A stretch of 57,036 bases of DNA, taken from the NCBI GenBank assembly GCA_964582265.1, contig CAZOQT010000004.1:1-57036 (forward strand), given 5' to 3'. Position numbers and translations under genes: made by a program. Origin of the DNA: JBAZYK01 sp964582265 (lineage in GTDB: Bacteria; Patescibacteriota; Gracilibacteria; UBA1369). Below, in pieces: positions 16,649-24,289 of this stretch. Below the pieces are notes generated by a model. It was not told where the DNA came from, did not search any database, and worked only from the letters and a program-made list of their open reading frames with translations. Numbering within the stretch: position 1 is the stretch's first letter; each line of letters opens with the position of its first letter.

Positions 16649-17377
16649 CTACTCAGCGGCCTCAAGACTTGTTATTGCTGCAGCCTTTGTTTCAGCATTT
16701 ATATGTCTCAAGTTCATAGATGTGGACGCATCTTCCATCGGTATGGATGGAATAGCACTAACCACTGCACGTAAGAATGCAGCTTGATATAATGCTCTTT
16801 TAGGAGAATTTTCAAATTTACTTAATATATCTCGCAATGATTCGATCCTGGGCTCCTTCGGGAGCTTAGCAAGTTTCTTTGCGAATCCTAATAATGAATC
16901 TCCTGTTTTATCTAATCCTAAAAATTCCTCAATTACAGCTGCTTTTACTACGCCAAAATTGGCTGTTGTTTGGCCATTTGCCCCATCAGCGATATGTGGG
17001 TCCTTATCTATTTGGGCAAGGTCATCAGGAATTGAGCCCAACATATAAGACAATAACTCAGCCTGGTGATTTGCGCGACCAGAAGAAAAGCTCAATCTAT
17101 TAAGAGCATCATTCAAATACAACATTCTTCGATCAAGTGGGAATGCGGGATTAACAAGGTTACTTGCAAATTTATTAACTGCAGAGGCATCTAACCCCAA
17201 AGAATCTCCAATTGTTGTATCAGCAAAAGGTGGTAAAGTTTCTGATCTTCCTTCACTCGTTTCATCAGGTATTTCATCCGCGGATACAGCCTTCCCTTCT
17301 TCGTTAATTTTTTGATACATTACTGACTTAAGTAGGCCAGCTTGGTCATCATAAATTTCACTACGGTGAATCGGCAT
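16649..17377 (-). CDS. Protein of unknown function, 242 residues
   Basis: No family is recognised. The protein begins MPIHRSEIYDDQAGLLKSV and has no signal peptide or membrane helix. The first 70 residues are acidic and probably disordered (contains DEIPDETSEGRSETLPPF). Residues 75-240 look helical, with short hydrophobic repeats such as LLSYMLGSIPDDLAQ and LYQAAFLRAVVSAIP. A good promoter (17409-17437) stands 31 bases upstream, so the gene is transcribed on its own. Together with the 346-residue protein at 1592 it is one of two sizeable unknown cytoplasmic proteins here. Confidence 0.7.
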   Translation of the reverse strand: MPIHRSEIYDDQAGLLKSVMYQKINEEGKAVSADEIPDETSEGRSETLPPFADTTIGDSLGLDASAVNKFASNLVNPAFPLDRRMLYLNDALNRLSFSSGRANHQAELLSYMLGSIPDDLAQIDKDPHIADGANGQTTANFGVVKAAVIEEFLGLDKTGDSLLGFAKKLAKLPKEPRIESLRDILSKFENSPKRALYQAAFLRAVVSAIPSIPMEDASTSMNLRHINAETKAAAITSLEAAE

Positions 17378-17408
17378 ACGTTATTCTTAAATATCTAAAT
17401 CAGGCGGA

Positions 17409-17437
17409 AAAATAATGTTTCTTGCCCTATTTGTCAA
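17409..17437 (-). promoter_or_regulatory. Promoter of the 242-residue unknown gene
   Basis: On the minus strand a perfect TTGACA (17432-17437) is followed after 17 bases by TATTTT (17409-17414). The predicted transcript start is about 25 bases before the ATG at 17377. Confidence 0.65.
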
Positions 17438-17521
17438 AACTTTTCCAAAATAAACTCGCAAAATGTCAATTTCTCAGATCGATAATGTACAGAAAAATTG
17501 GCAGCCTTATAGCGAAATTCA

Positions 17522-17530
17522 TGCTATAAT
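17522..17530 (+). promoter_or_regulatory. Extended -10 promoter placing a leaderless start on the CCA enzyme
   Basis: The sequence reads TGC-TATAAT, and the -10 ends at 17530. Seven bases follow and then GTG at 17538, so the predicted transcript begins at or next to the start codon. The nearest -35-like string, TTGGCA (17498-17503), is 21 bases away, too far, so the TGn extension would have to compensate. Confidence 0.5.
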
Positions 17531-17537
17531 GGTATTC

Positions 17538-18845
17538 GTGAAAGTCACTTCAATCGAAATCATCAAAAAACTAAAAAAAGCCGGATTTGAGGCTTATTGG
17601 GCCGGCGGCTGTGTTCGCGATATGCTTCTTGGCACCAAGCCCCAGGATTTTGATATTGTCACCAGTGCCCAGCCGGAGGAAATTGAAAAAATTCTTAGTC
17701 ACACCATTCCAATTGGAAAACAATTTGGAGTAATGTTAGCGGTGGTTAACGGTCACCATTTTGAAATCGCAACTTTCCGCTCTGATAGCGGTTATTCAGA
17801 TGGACGTCGTCCGGACGCAGTATTTTTTACAAATGCCCGGGAAGACGCAAAGCGTCGTGATTTCACCATAAATGGCATGTTTTATGATCCAATAGAAGAT
17901 AAAGTTTTGGATTACGTAGGTGGCCAAAGTGATCTTGATCAGCGACTAATTCGATTTATTGGCAATCCCCACGAAAGAATCATGGAAGATCATTTACGCA
18001 TTTTACGCGCAATTCGCTTTAAAAATGTTTTGAATTTTCAGTACGAACCGGAAACATACAAGGCATTACTTAAACATGCATCACTACTCATCGACAAAGT
18101 TTCCAACGAGCGAATTCGAGATGAACTTAATAAAATGATTGCCTCCAAATATGCAGTAAACGCATTTAAAGAAATGGAAGATTTAGGTATTTTAAAAATT
18201 ATTTTGCCGGAATTACAGGACATGAAGGGCATTGCGCAACCATATGAATACCATAAGGAAGGTGATGTGTGGAATCATGCCATGGATAGTCTGGCATCGC
18301 TTTCAGAAGAAGCGTCATTAACTTTGCGTTGGGCGACCTTGTTACATGACGTAGGAAAGCCCAAAACTTTTGCCGTAAAAGAGCGCATTCGGTTTGATCA
18401 CCACGACCGTGCTTCTTACGAGATTGCTTACAAAATGCTTTCTCGTCTTCATTTTGAAAAAAAAATAATTGATGAAGTTTGTTGGTTAGTACAGCATCAC
18501 ATGATGTTGGTGCCTTTACTGGATATGCCGGAAGGACGCAAAATGCACTGGTTTTTACATCCATATTTTAAAGATTTACTTAAATTATTTGAGTCTGACG
18601 CGCGCGGAACAACACCACAACATTTAGAAATTGTGGACCAGGTTCGATCGCTTTATGAAAGTTCAATAAAAAGAATGTCCAAAATTCCACGTCCGTTATT
18701 GCACGGTGAAGAAGTAATGGAGTTATTAAATTTAAAACCAGGAAAACGTGTTGGCGAAATTCTGGATCAAGTTATGGAAAAACAACTCGAGGGAAAAATC
18801 AAAACAAGCAAACAGGCAATAGAGTTTATTAAAACTTTCTTGTAA
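17538..18845 (+). CDS. CCA-adding enzyme / poly(A) polymerase family nucleotidyltransferase with HD domain
   Basis: The protein adds or repairs the CCA end of tRNAs, or polyadenylates RNA. The N-terminal class II nucleotidyltransferase head has AYWAGGCVRDMLLG, the catalytic DFDIVTSA, RRPDAVFFTNAREDAKRRDF and RIMEDHLRILRAIRF. An HD domain follows (LLHDVGKPKTF, FDHHDRASYEIAYK, VQHHMM). I start at GTG 17538 (MKVTSIEIIKKLKKAGF), the N-terminus typical for the family. ATGs at 17463 and 17529 lie upstream of or inside the -10 box. Both tRNA genes in this window already encode CCA, so repair is the likely job. Confidence in the start is moderate. Confidence 0.93.
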   Translation: MKVTSIEIIKKLKKAGFEAYWAGGCVRDMLLGTKPQDFDIVTSAQPEEIEKILSHTIPIGKQFGVMLAVVNGHHFEIATFRSDSGYSDGRRPDAVFFTNAREDAKRRDFTINGMFYDPIEDKVLDYVGGQSDLDQRLIRFIGNPHERIMEDHLRILRAIRFKNVLNFQYEPETYKALLKHASLLIDKVSNERIRDELNKMIASKYAVNAFKEMEDLGILKIILPELQDMKGIAQPYEYHKEGDVWNHAMDSLASLSEEASLTLRWATLLHDVGKPKTFAVKERIRFDHHDRASYEIAYKMLSRLHFEKKIIDEVCWLVQHHMMLVPLLDMPEGRKMHWFLHPYFKDLLKLFESDARGTTPQHLEIVDQVRSLYESSIKRMSKIPRPLLHGEEVMELLNLKPGKRVGEILDQVMEKQLEGKIKTSKQAIEFIKTFL

Positions 18846-18898
18846 AAAGAGCGCACTACTTTTAAAATGAAACAGATTACTTTTTAATACTTTTAATC

Positions 18899-19156
18899 AT
18901 GCTGATTAACAAAAAATTGTTGATGGGTATCTGCTATACCCTTGGGGTGCTTTTGATGCTCCAGTTCTTACTTAACATTGTGATGTACATTTGGGCATTA
19001 TTTGGATCAGCACCACTTCCAATTTTTAATGTTAGCGGCGGAATTATTTCTTATTATATTTTACTTGTGGCAGAGGCAACAACTGCGTTCCAATTCCTGG
19101 TTGTAGGAACAGCAGCAGCGCTTGTTAAAGGTTCAAAATTGCCTGAAAGTTTTTAA
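18899..19156 (+). CDS. Small membrane protein, 85 residues
   Basis: The protein has two hydrophobic segments, residues 9-34 (ICYTLGVLLMLQFLLNIVMY) and 45-75 (GGIISYYILLVAEATTAF), with a short basic C-terminus. No family is recognised. It lies 53 bases after the CCA enzyme and before a tandem terminator, so it probably ends that transcript. A weak -10-like AATACT ends seven bases before the ATG. Confidence 0.65.
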   Translation: MLINKKLLMGICYTLGVLLMLQFLLNIVMYIWALFGSAPLPIFNVSGGIISYYILLVAEATTAFQFLVVGTAAALVKGSKLPESF

Positions 19157-19178
19157 TAATAAAAAAATCAAAATTCAA

Positions 19179-19238
19179 AAAGGTGTCTTAAAATAAAGCA
19201 CCTTTAAAAGGACTCTCAAAAACCGAGGGTCCTTTTTT
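19179..19238 (+). terminator. Tandem hairpin terminator
   Basis: Two hairpins follow each other: AAAGGTG/CACCTTT (19179-19185 with 19199-19205) and GGACTCTC/GAGGGTCC (19210-19217 with 19225-19232, one G-T pair), the latter followed by TTTTTT. The pair lies between convergent genes and can serve the plus strand strongly and the minus strand through the A-rich sides. Confidence 0.8.
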
Positions 19239-19252
19239 GTTTAGCCACGCAT

Positions 19253-20707
19253 TTATGCCCTTTCAAACAGAGCCACATTTTCTATGTGGTACGTTTGTGG
19301 GAACATATCAACAGGCTGAACATTTATTAATTTGTAACCGCCTTTTATTAGCATTTGCGCATCCCGCGCCATTGTCGACGGATTACAAGAAACATAAACC
19401 AGGCGCTTTAAAGACTTACAATTTTTCAATTTTTCCACCAGCTGATTTACAACAGAAGGCATCAACCCATTGCGAGGAGGATCAACAATAATCACATCTG
19501 GTTCATCTTTCAATTCCGATAATAAATGATCCACATCCCCCACAAAAAATTCCACATTTTTTACTTTATTTTTACGAGCATTTTCTTTGGCATTCTCCAG
19601 AGCGCTGGCATTTAGCTCAATGCCATAAACTTTTTTTGCCGATTTCGCGCAAAAAATTCCAATGGTTCCAGTTCCGCAAAATAGATCATAAACAATCTCG
19701 GTCCCACTTAATTGTGCTGCTTTAATAGCCACAGAATAAAGTATTCCAGCTTGTATTGTATTTGGTTGAAAAAAAGCTTGAGGCGAAATATCAAAACTCA
19801 GTGCAGGCGCTTTTGCATTGCTATTTTCATCCAAATGAATTTCTTCACGTATCGTTGAATTGCCGTAAATTAATTGTTCGTTGATTTTCTTAGGTTGCCC
19901 TTTTTGATTTTGGATGTGGATAAAATAAAAGCTCTTTAAATTAAGCTTTTTCGAATCGAAAAATTTTACCAACCAGTTTTTAAAATCTTCCACAAAATTT
20001 TCTTTGCCATTTTCTGCAGTCAAAATTACCATGATTTCACCAGTATGCTTGCCCTCGCGCACAGTTAAGGATTTTAAAGTTAGATCTGTATCAAAAGGCT
20101 TTGTAATGTTTAAATTTCTAAAAAATTCTCGCGCGCTTTTAACTAAATCTCCAACAAAATCATCCAGCAGAAAACATTCTTCAAGCTCTACTACGTCATA
20201 ATGATGTCTCTTTGAATGAAGACCAAGATCAATCCGCCCATCCAAAGTCTTATGAAAACTGAATTCCATTTTATTTCGGTAAAACCACGGCTCTTTTACA
20301 CTCATAATTTTTTGAACCGGCGGATTTTTTATCCCGCCAATCCTTTCAAAAGCATCTCGCACTTGCCGCTCTTTAAAAGCTAGCTGATCTTCATAACTCA
20401 AAAACTGCCAGGCGCAGCCGCCGCACCCCTTGAATCTTTCACGCGTAATATCCTCAAAATGCTTACATTTAGGCCTAATTCTCGTTGAAGATGCTTGAAT
20501 TACCTTTTTCACAAACCCACGCGCGTAGCTACTTTTTTTATGACTGATTTGCACCAAAACTTTATCGCCGGGCACAACTTCCTCCACAAAAACCGTAAAC
20601 ATACGTTCGCCAATTTGGACTTTACCAAGACCTTCGCCTCCAAATGCTAAATTTTCTATGGTTAGCTCAATCTCATCACCTTTGTGTAATGTTCGTTCGT
20701 TACTCAT
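19253..20707 (-). CDS. rlmD: 23S rRNA (uracil-C5)-methyltransferase, RlmD/TrmA family
   Basis: The enzyme makes 5-methyluridine in 23S rRNA. The 484-residue protein has an N-terminal TRAM domain (about 1-65, ELTIENLAFGGEGLGK). An iron-sulfur Cys cluster follows (CKHFEDITRERFKGCGGCAW). The Rossmann methyltransferase has VYDLFCGTGTIGIF, the DPPRNGL motif and the catalytic YVSCNPSTMARD. I start at MSNERTLHKGD (20707); a longer frame would run into yajQ. The yajQ stop is one base upstream, so the two form an operon. RlmD, RlmC and RlmCD cannot be separated by eye; the symbol reflects the TRAM plus cluster type. Confidence 0.92.
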   Translation of the reverse strand: MSNERTLHKGDEIELTIENLAFGGEGLGKVQIGERMFTVFVEEVVPGDKVLVQISHKKSSYARGFVKKVIQASSTRIRPKCKHFEDITRERFKGCGGCAWQFLSYEDQLAFKERQVRDAFERIGGIKNPPVQKIMSVKEPWFYRNKMEFSFHKTLDGRIDLGLHSKRHHYDVVELEECFLLDDFVGDLVKSAREFFRNLNITKPFDTDLTLKSLTVREGKHTGEIMVILTAENGKENFVEDFKNWLVKFFDSKKLNLKSFYFIHIQNQKGQPKKINEQLIYGNSTIREEIHLDENSNAKAPALSFDISPQAFFQPNTIQAGILYSVAIKAAQLSGTEIVYDLFCGTGTIGIFCAKSAKKVYGIELNASALENAKENARKNKVKNVEFFVGDVDHLLSELKDEPDVIIVDPPRNGLMPSVVNQLVEKLKNCKSLKRLVYVSCNPSTMARDAQMLIKGGYKLINVQPVDMFPQTYHIENVALFERA

Positions 20708-20708
20708 C

Positions 20709-21200
20709 TTAACGGAAATTGGTAAAACTAAGTGGCACATTTAATGATTCAGCCCTAAGCTGGGCCATTACTGCCTGCAAATCATCTTTGCTTTTGGAAG
20801 AAACGCGCACAGCATCGCCCTGAATTGAAGGTTTGACCTTAGGGAATTTATCTTTAATGGTTTTGGAGATTTTTTTACAGGTTTCCTGATCCAGAGTTTT
20901 GATCAAAGTGATGGTTTGCCGCAGCGCTCCATTTGCTGCAGGTTCCGGCTCCCCCAATTTATAAATTTTTGGGGATAATTTGCGATTGACCGTCTTTTGA
21001 AAAAGCATATCCTGGATTGCTTTTAGTTTCATTGTATCCGGAGCCAAAACTATAATGTTATCGTCATTTAAAGTCACCTCTACGTGCAAACCTTTAAAAT
21101 CATAACGGGTCAAAATTTCTCTTTGCACCTGATCCACCGCATTTCTAAGTTCCTGAAAATCAAATTCAGAAACGACGTCAAATGAAAATTCAGAAGCCAT
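20709..21200 (-). CDS. YajQ family cyclic-di-GMP-binding / nucleotide-binding protein
   Basis: The 163-residue protein begins MASEFSFDVVSEFDFQELRN, the family's characteristic N-terminus, which fixes the start at 21200. It continues with REILTRYDFKG, VTLNDDNIIVLAPD, LGEPEPAANGALRQTITL and KVKPSIQGDAVRVSSKSKDD. YajQ proteins bind nucleic acid or cyclic di-GMP in some species. No GGDEF protein is in the window, so the ligand here is open. Length is typical. It precedes the rlmD-like gene by one base. A perfect TATAAT (minus strand, 21265-21270) lies upstream and gives a leader near 58 bases. Confidence 0.94.
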   Translation of the reverse strand: MASEFSFDVVSEFDFQELRNAVDQVQREILTRYDFKGLHVEVTLNDDNIIVLAPDTMKLKAIQDMLFQKTVNRKLSPKIYKLGEPEPAANGALRQTITLIKTLDQETCKKISKTIKDKFPKVKPSIQGDAVRVSSKSKDDLQAVMAQLRAESLNVPLSFTNFR

Positions 21201-21298
21201 AAATTGGAAGTAGGAAGTAAGATTCAGGAAGTATGAAAAGGATGTAGAGATTCCTGCATCTGGCATTATACCTCAAGAAAATGTGTTTTTACCACCAC

Positions 21299-21532
21299 TC
21301 ACCAATTTTTATCCTTTTTTTGGGCGTCCTTCCATGCTTCTTCATCTTTTTCCCAACCTTTTTGAGACCATTTTTCACCTTTATCATTCCACCATGAATC
21401 TTTGCCTGTAAGCCATTTAAATTTTAAGGCCGCTTTGATTTCATTCCATATTTTCGCAGCTACGCCGATTTCAGTGCTCAAATCTGGTGTTTCAGGTTTA
21501 TTAACGGTATGTATAGGTTCTTTTTCTGACAT
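21299..21532 (-). CDS. Small tryptophan-rich protein, 77 residues
   Basis: The protein starts MSEKEPIHTVNKPETPD and has eight Trp residues, most of them in a charged C-terminal stretch (WWNDKGEKWSQKGWEKDEE). There is no signal or membrane segment. It is not recognised. It follows the FAD/SLH gene by 20 bases on the same strand and ends in TGA. The operon position suggests a link to that gene, but nothing in the sequence shows one. Confidence 0.6.
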   Translation of the reverse strand: MSEKEPIHTVNKPETPDLSTEIGVAAKIWNEIKAALKFKWLTGKDSWWNDKGEKWSQKGWEKDEEAWKDAQKKDKNW

Positions 21533-21552
21533 ATTTTTGAGATTATAAATTA

Positions 21553-23601
21553 TTATTTAAGATCTAAGCTTTTCACCAAAAACATAATCGCTTCGCCTCT
21601 TGTGGCTGAATCATCCGGGCGGAATTTAGCCGCATCTGCTACAACTTTTACACGTCTTAAGTAATAAATGAAAGGGGCTCGATCATGCAGCGAATCCACA
21701 TCGGCAAATTTCGCTTCCGCATCCGCCAATGAAGCACTTTCCCCATTTGCATTCTTTAAAACAAATTTAGCAATAATTTCAGAAATTTCCGCACGGGAAA
21801 TATGTTCTTCTGGACTTGTAAAATAAGCACTTATTCCTTTATTCCCCGCACTTTCAACAATTCTGACATAATCATCAAATTTATATTGATTTTTTTCTGG
21901 AACCAAATGAAGTAGTTTGGCTATTAAACTTACAAATTCCGCCTTGGTAATTGCATCATTTGGCCTAAAATAATAATCATCATAGCCGGTAATAACGCCA
22001 TTTACAGCAAGCTCCGCAATGTATTTGTATGCAAAATGATCAAGTGGCACATCTCTAAAATAAAAAATATGCATGGAGGCATTAAGCAGAATTTGCTGCA
22101 GTTTTTTTACGTTAATATAGCGAGGTTGGACATTGTTCAAAAATGATAGCGCCGCAGCAGCACCTACCGCCTGGCCAACATTCATAACCACCGGTTGTAA
22201 GCGAGTACTGCCATTTGCAATATGACTGACTGAAATATTTTTTTCTGTTACTAAAAAGCCATCAACTTCTTTTGGTACGGTCACCCAATATGGAATTTGA
22301 AATGGCAATACATGATAAAACAGGTCTCCCTTGCCTCTTTCGCAATAATGAATGTCAATCGGATAGTCACCAATCGCAATACTGTCTTTTAATAATGCTG
22401 GACGTTGGTTGTTAAATGCCATAATTTCAGAAGCCTTAAGTCTGTATACTCCCTGCAAACGGCGACTTTCTCGCACATATGGCGTTTTTGCCAATTTATC
22501 TGCAGTCCCAAAATCATCCGCCAATTTATATTTTTCAAAACCTAGTTCGCGCTGCATGTAATAAACATAACCCAAAGTGAAATTTTTGGCTTTTTGCAAA
22601 ATATCCTCGCGTGATAAATCTTTAAATGCTTCATCGGTTGCGTAAAAGTCGTTACCAAAAGAATGGCTTGGAATGTTGATCATTAATTTGTCGCCTGGTA
22701 AGTTGCCATAATAATTCAGGCGATGCATGTCAAAATTTGTTGTGGAGTTGGGACAGTCTTCCCCTTTAATCGTACAAGCATAAGTTTCTTTTTTATATCC
22801 AGTAGGTTTTGGAATATAACTGAGCTTATTTGTTTTTTGTAGCACTGCCACAAAAGTAAGTGGTTGAATGCATTGAGGAACTGTGCCGTCGAACATGGCT
22901 TCTTCTTCGTAAGAATCAACTCCCAAATCAAAAGGAACATTGGCCATATACATTATGTCTCCAAAATCTGTCGCATCTATAGTCACTTTTGCGGGAGCAA
23001 TCAAAATGTTGTTTTGCGAATCATGAAAACGCACTCCTTCTATAACATTTTGGTTTCTGTATACCGCGTCAACAAATGAATTATAGTAAACCGTTAAAAA
23101 TGGCTCATTTGAGGCCATTTCTTTGAGCACTTTATCTGCGACTCCCGGCTCAAAACAAAAATAACTGACCATGCAGTGCTTGGTTTCGTCCAATCTGTCT
23201 TTTTTGTCATAATATTTTTTCATTCTTTCCAGAAATTCTTTATAAATTCCGGAAGGAGTATTGGAATCACCATCTATACCTGTAACACCAGCCGAACTTA
23301 CCATCCCGCCCAGCCAATCAGTTTTTTCTATTAAACAAGTTTTTGCACCAAGACGTGCCGATTGTATTGCTGCTGCAGTTCCACCGGCTCCACCTCCCAC
23401 CACAACCACATCACAATCAATTTTTTGCGCCCCCTGCATTTGAAGATCATCAACCAGTTTATATTGTTGCGAATCAGTTTTCTTTTTTTCCAGGGCTTCA
23501 AATTCAAATAGCGATGTTTTAATGAAAGAATTTGGGATTTGTCCAAATATAAACGCAACCAGCGTAAATGCGATCAAAGTTTTAGAAATTTTTGTTGCCA
23601 T
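21553..23601 (-). CDS. Secreted FAD-dependent oxidoreductase with C-terminal SLH domains
   Basis: A signal peptide (about 1-27, IAFTLVAFIFGQIPNSF) precedes a flavoprotein of the FAD_oxidored family. VVVVGGGAGGTAAAIQSARL gives the dinucleotide-binding glycines, IEKTDWLGGMVSS follows, and a later VTIDATDFGDIMYMANVPF segment matches the family. Residues about 510-682 hold three SLH repeats (YKYIAELAVNGVITGYDDYY with FRPNDAITKAEFVSL; a diverged middle copy ISRAEISEIIAKF; FRPDDSATRGEAIMFLVK). The enzyme should sit on the outer face, tethered to the wall, with FAD bound before export or acquired outside. Substrate is unknown. The promoter is at 23630-23658. FAD oxidation outside the cell needs an electron acceptor not seen here. 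Confidence 0.88.
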   Translation of the reverse strand: MATKISKTLIAFTLVAFIFGQIPNSFIKTSLFEFEALEKKKTDSQQYKLVDDLQMQGAQKIDCDVVVVGGGAGGTAAAIQSARLGAKTCLIEKTDWLGGMVSSAGVTGIDGDSNTPSGIYKEFLERMKKYYDKKDRLDETKHCMVSYFCFEPGVADKVLKEMASNEPFLTVYYNSFVDAVYRNQNVIEGVRFHDSQNNILIAPAKVTIDATDFGDIMYMANVPFDLGVDSYEEEAMFDGTVPQCIQPLTFVAVLQKTNKLSYIPKPTGYKKETYACTIKGEDCPNSTTNFDMHRLNYYGNLPGDKLMINIPSHSFGNDFYATDEAFKDLSREDILQKAKNFTLGYVYYMQRELGFEKYKLADDFGTADKLAKTPYVRESRRLQGVYRLKASEIMAFNNQRPALLKDSIAIGDYPIDIHYCERGKGDLFYHVLPFQIPYWVTVPKEVDGFLVTEKNISVSHIANGSTRLQPVVMNVGQAVGAAAALSFLNNVQPRYINVKKLQQILLNASMHIFYFRDVPLDHFAYKYIAELAVNGVITGYDDYYFRPNDAITKAEFVSLIAKLLHLVPEKNQYKFDDYVRIVESAGNKGISAYFTSPEEHISRAEISEIIAKFVLKNANGESASLADAEAKFADVDSLHDRAPFIYYLRRVKVVADAAKFRPDDSATRGEAIMFLVKSLDLK

Positions 23602-23629
23602 GCATGGTGCGTTTTAAAAACATCAACGT

Positions 23630-23658
23630 ATTTTACCATTTTTTGCTTAATTTGACAA
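23630..23658 (-). promoter_or_regulatory. Promoter of the FAD/SLH gene, overlapping the rlmH promoter
   Basis: On the minus strand TTGTCA (23653-23658) and TAAAAT (23630-23635) are 17 bases apart, with a TGG extension before the -10. Its -35 box overlaps the -35 box of the divergent rlmH promoter. Confidence 0.7.
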
Positions 23659-23680
23659 TTTACGCATTAACCTTGAAAAT
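23652..23680 (+). promoter_or_regulatory. Promoter of rlmH giving a leaderless transcript
   Basis: A perfect TTGACA (23652-23657) is followed after 17 bases by GAAAAT (23675-23680), four of six consensus bases. Seven bases later comes the ATG at 23688, so the predicted mRNA has essentially no leader. Confidence 0.55.
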
Positions 23681-23687
23681 AAAGTTC

Positions 23688-24185
23688 ATGAAAATCACGA
23701 TTATACAAATCGGCAAAACCAAACACACCTTTTTTGTTGAAGCGGAGAATGAGTATCTTAAAAGGCTTAACGCTTACGCAAAAATAGAAGTTATTACTAT
23801 AAAAGAAGCTGTGGCGCATGAAGGTTCCGGCAATGATTCAGCCAGGCAACAAGCCAAACAAAAGGAAGGTCAGGAAATAATCAAACAATTAGAAACCAAA
23901 CACTTAAGAGAAAATTCATTTATTATTGCTTTAACTGAGCGGGGTAAATCCCTGGATTCACTTAAATTTGCTGAATTTTTAAAAAGCAAAATCGATTTTG
24001 GTACCGGACATATTACATTCATAATTGGCGGTCCTTTTGGGCTTGATAAAGATGTTTTACAGGCTTCACAGATGCAACTTTCTTTTTCGGCTTTCACTTT
24101 TACGCATGAAATGATTCGCATTTTGTTAATGGAACAGCTCTATCGCGCTTGTACGATTATGAAAGGAAAGACGTATCATTACTAA
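23688..24185 (+). CDS. rlmH: 23S rRNA pseudouridine-1915 N3-methyltransferase RlmH
   Basis: RlmH methylates a pseudouridine in helix 69 of 23S rRNA. The 165-residue SPOUT-fold protein begins MKITIIQIGKTKHTFFVEAE and carries IALTERGKSLDSLKFAEFL, the SAM-binding knot FIIGGPFGLDKDVL, and the C-terminal signature FTHEMIRILLMEQLYRACTI followed by KGKTYHY. The family is usually 155-160 residues. The ATG at 23688 gives the proper N-terminus; the frame extends upstream through promoter DNA. It has its own promoter, divergent from the FAD/SLH gene. Confidence 0.95.
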   Translation: MKITIIQIGKTKHTFFVEAENEYLKRLNAYAKIEVITIKEAVAHEGSGNDSARQQAKQKEGQEIIKQLETKHLRENSFIIALTERGKSLDSLKFAEFLKSKIDFGTGHITFIIGGPFGLDKDVLQASQMQLSFSAFTFTHEMIRILLMEQLYRACTIMKGKTYHY

Positions 24186-24218
24186 ATTCCAACCTGGCTA
24201 AAATTTAACCCAAGAGCC

Positions 24219-24248
24219 TTGACAAAAGCTGGAAATTTATGATAGATA
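24219..24248 (+). promoter_or_regulatory. Promoter of the repeat-containing SLH gene
   Basis: A perfect TTGACA (24219-24224) is followed after 18 bases by TAGATA (24243-24248). The leader would be about 35 bases. Confidence 0.6.
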
Positions 24249-24289
24249 AATCTCCTTAATACTATAAATCTACCTAAAACCATTATCGT

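Noticed and set aside
17463..17537. Longer N-terminus for the CCA enzyme
   Set aside because: The extra residues do not match the family, and the extended -10 box lies inside this stretch.
21553..23601. The FAD enzyme as NadB partner for NadA
   Set aside because: It has a signal peptide and SLH repeats, so it acts outside the cell and lacks the NadB layout.
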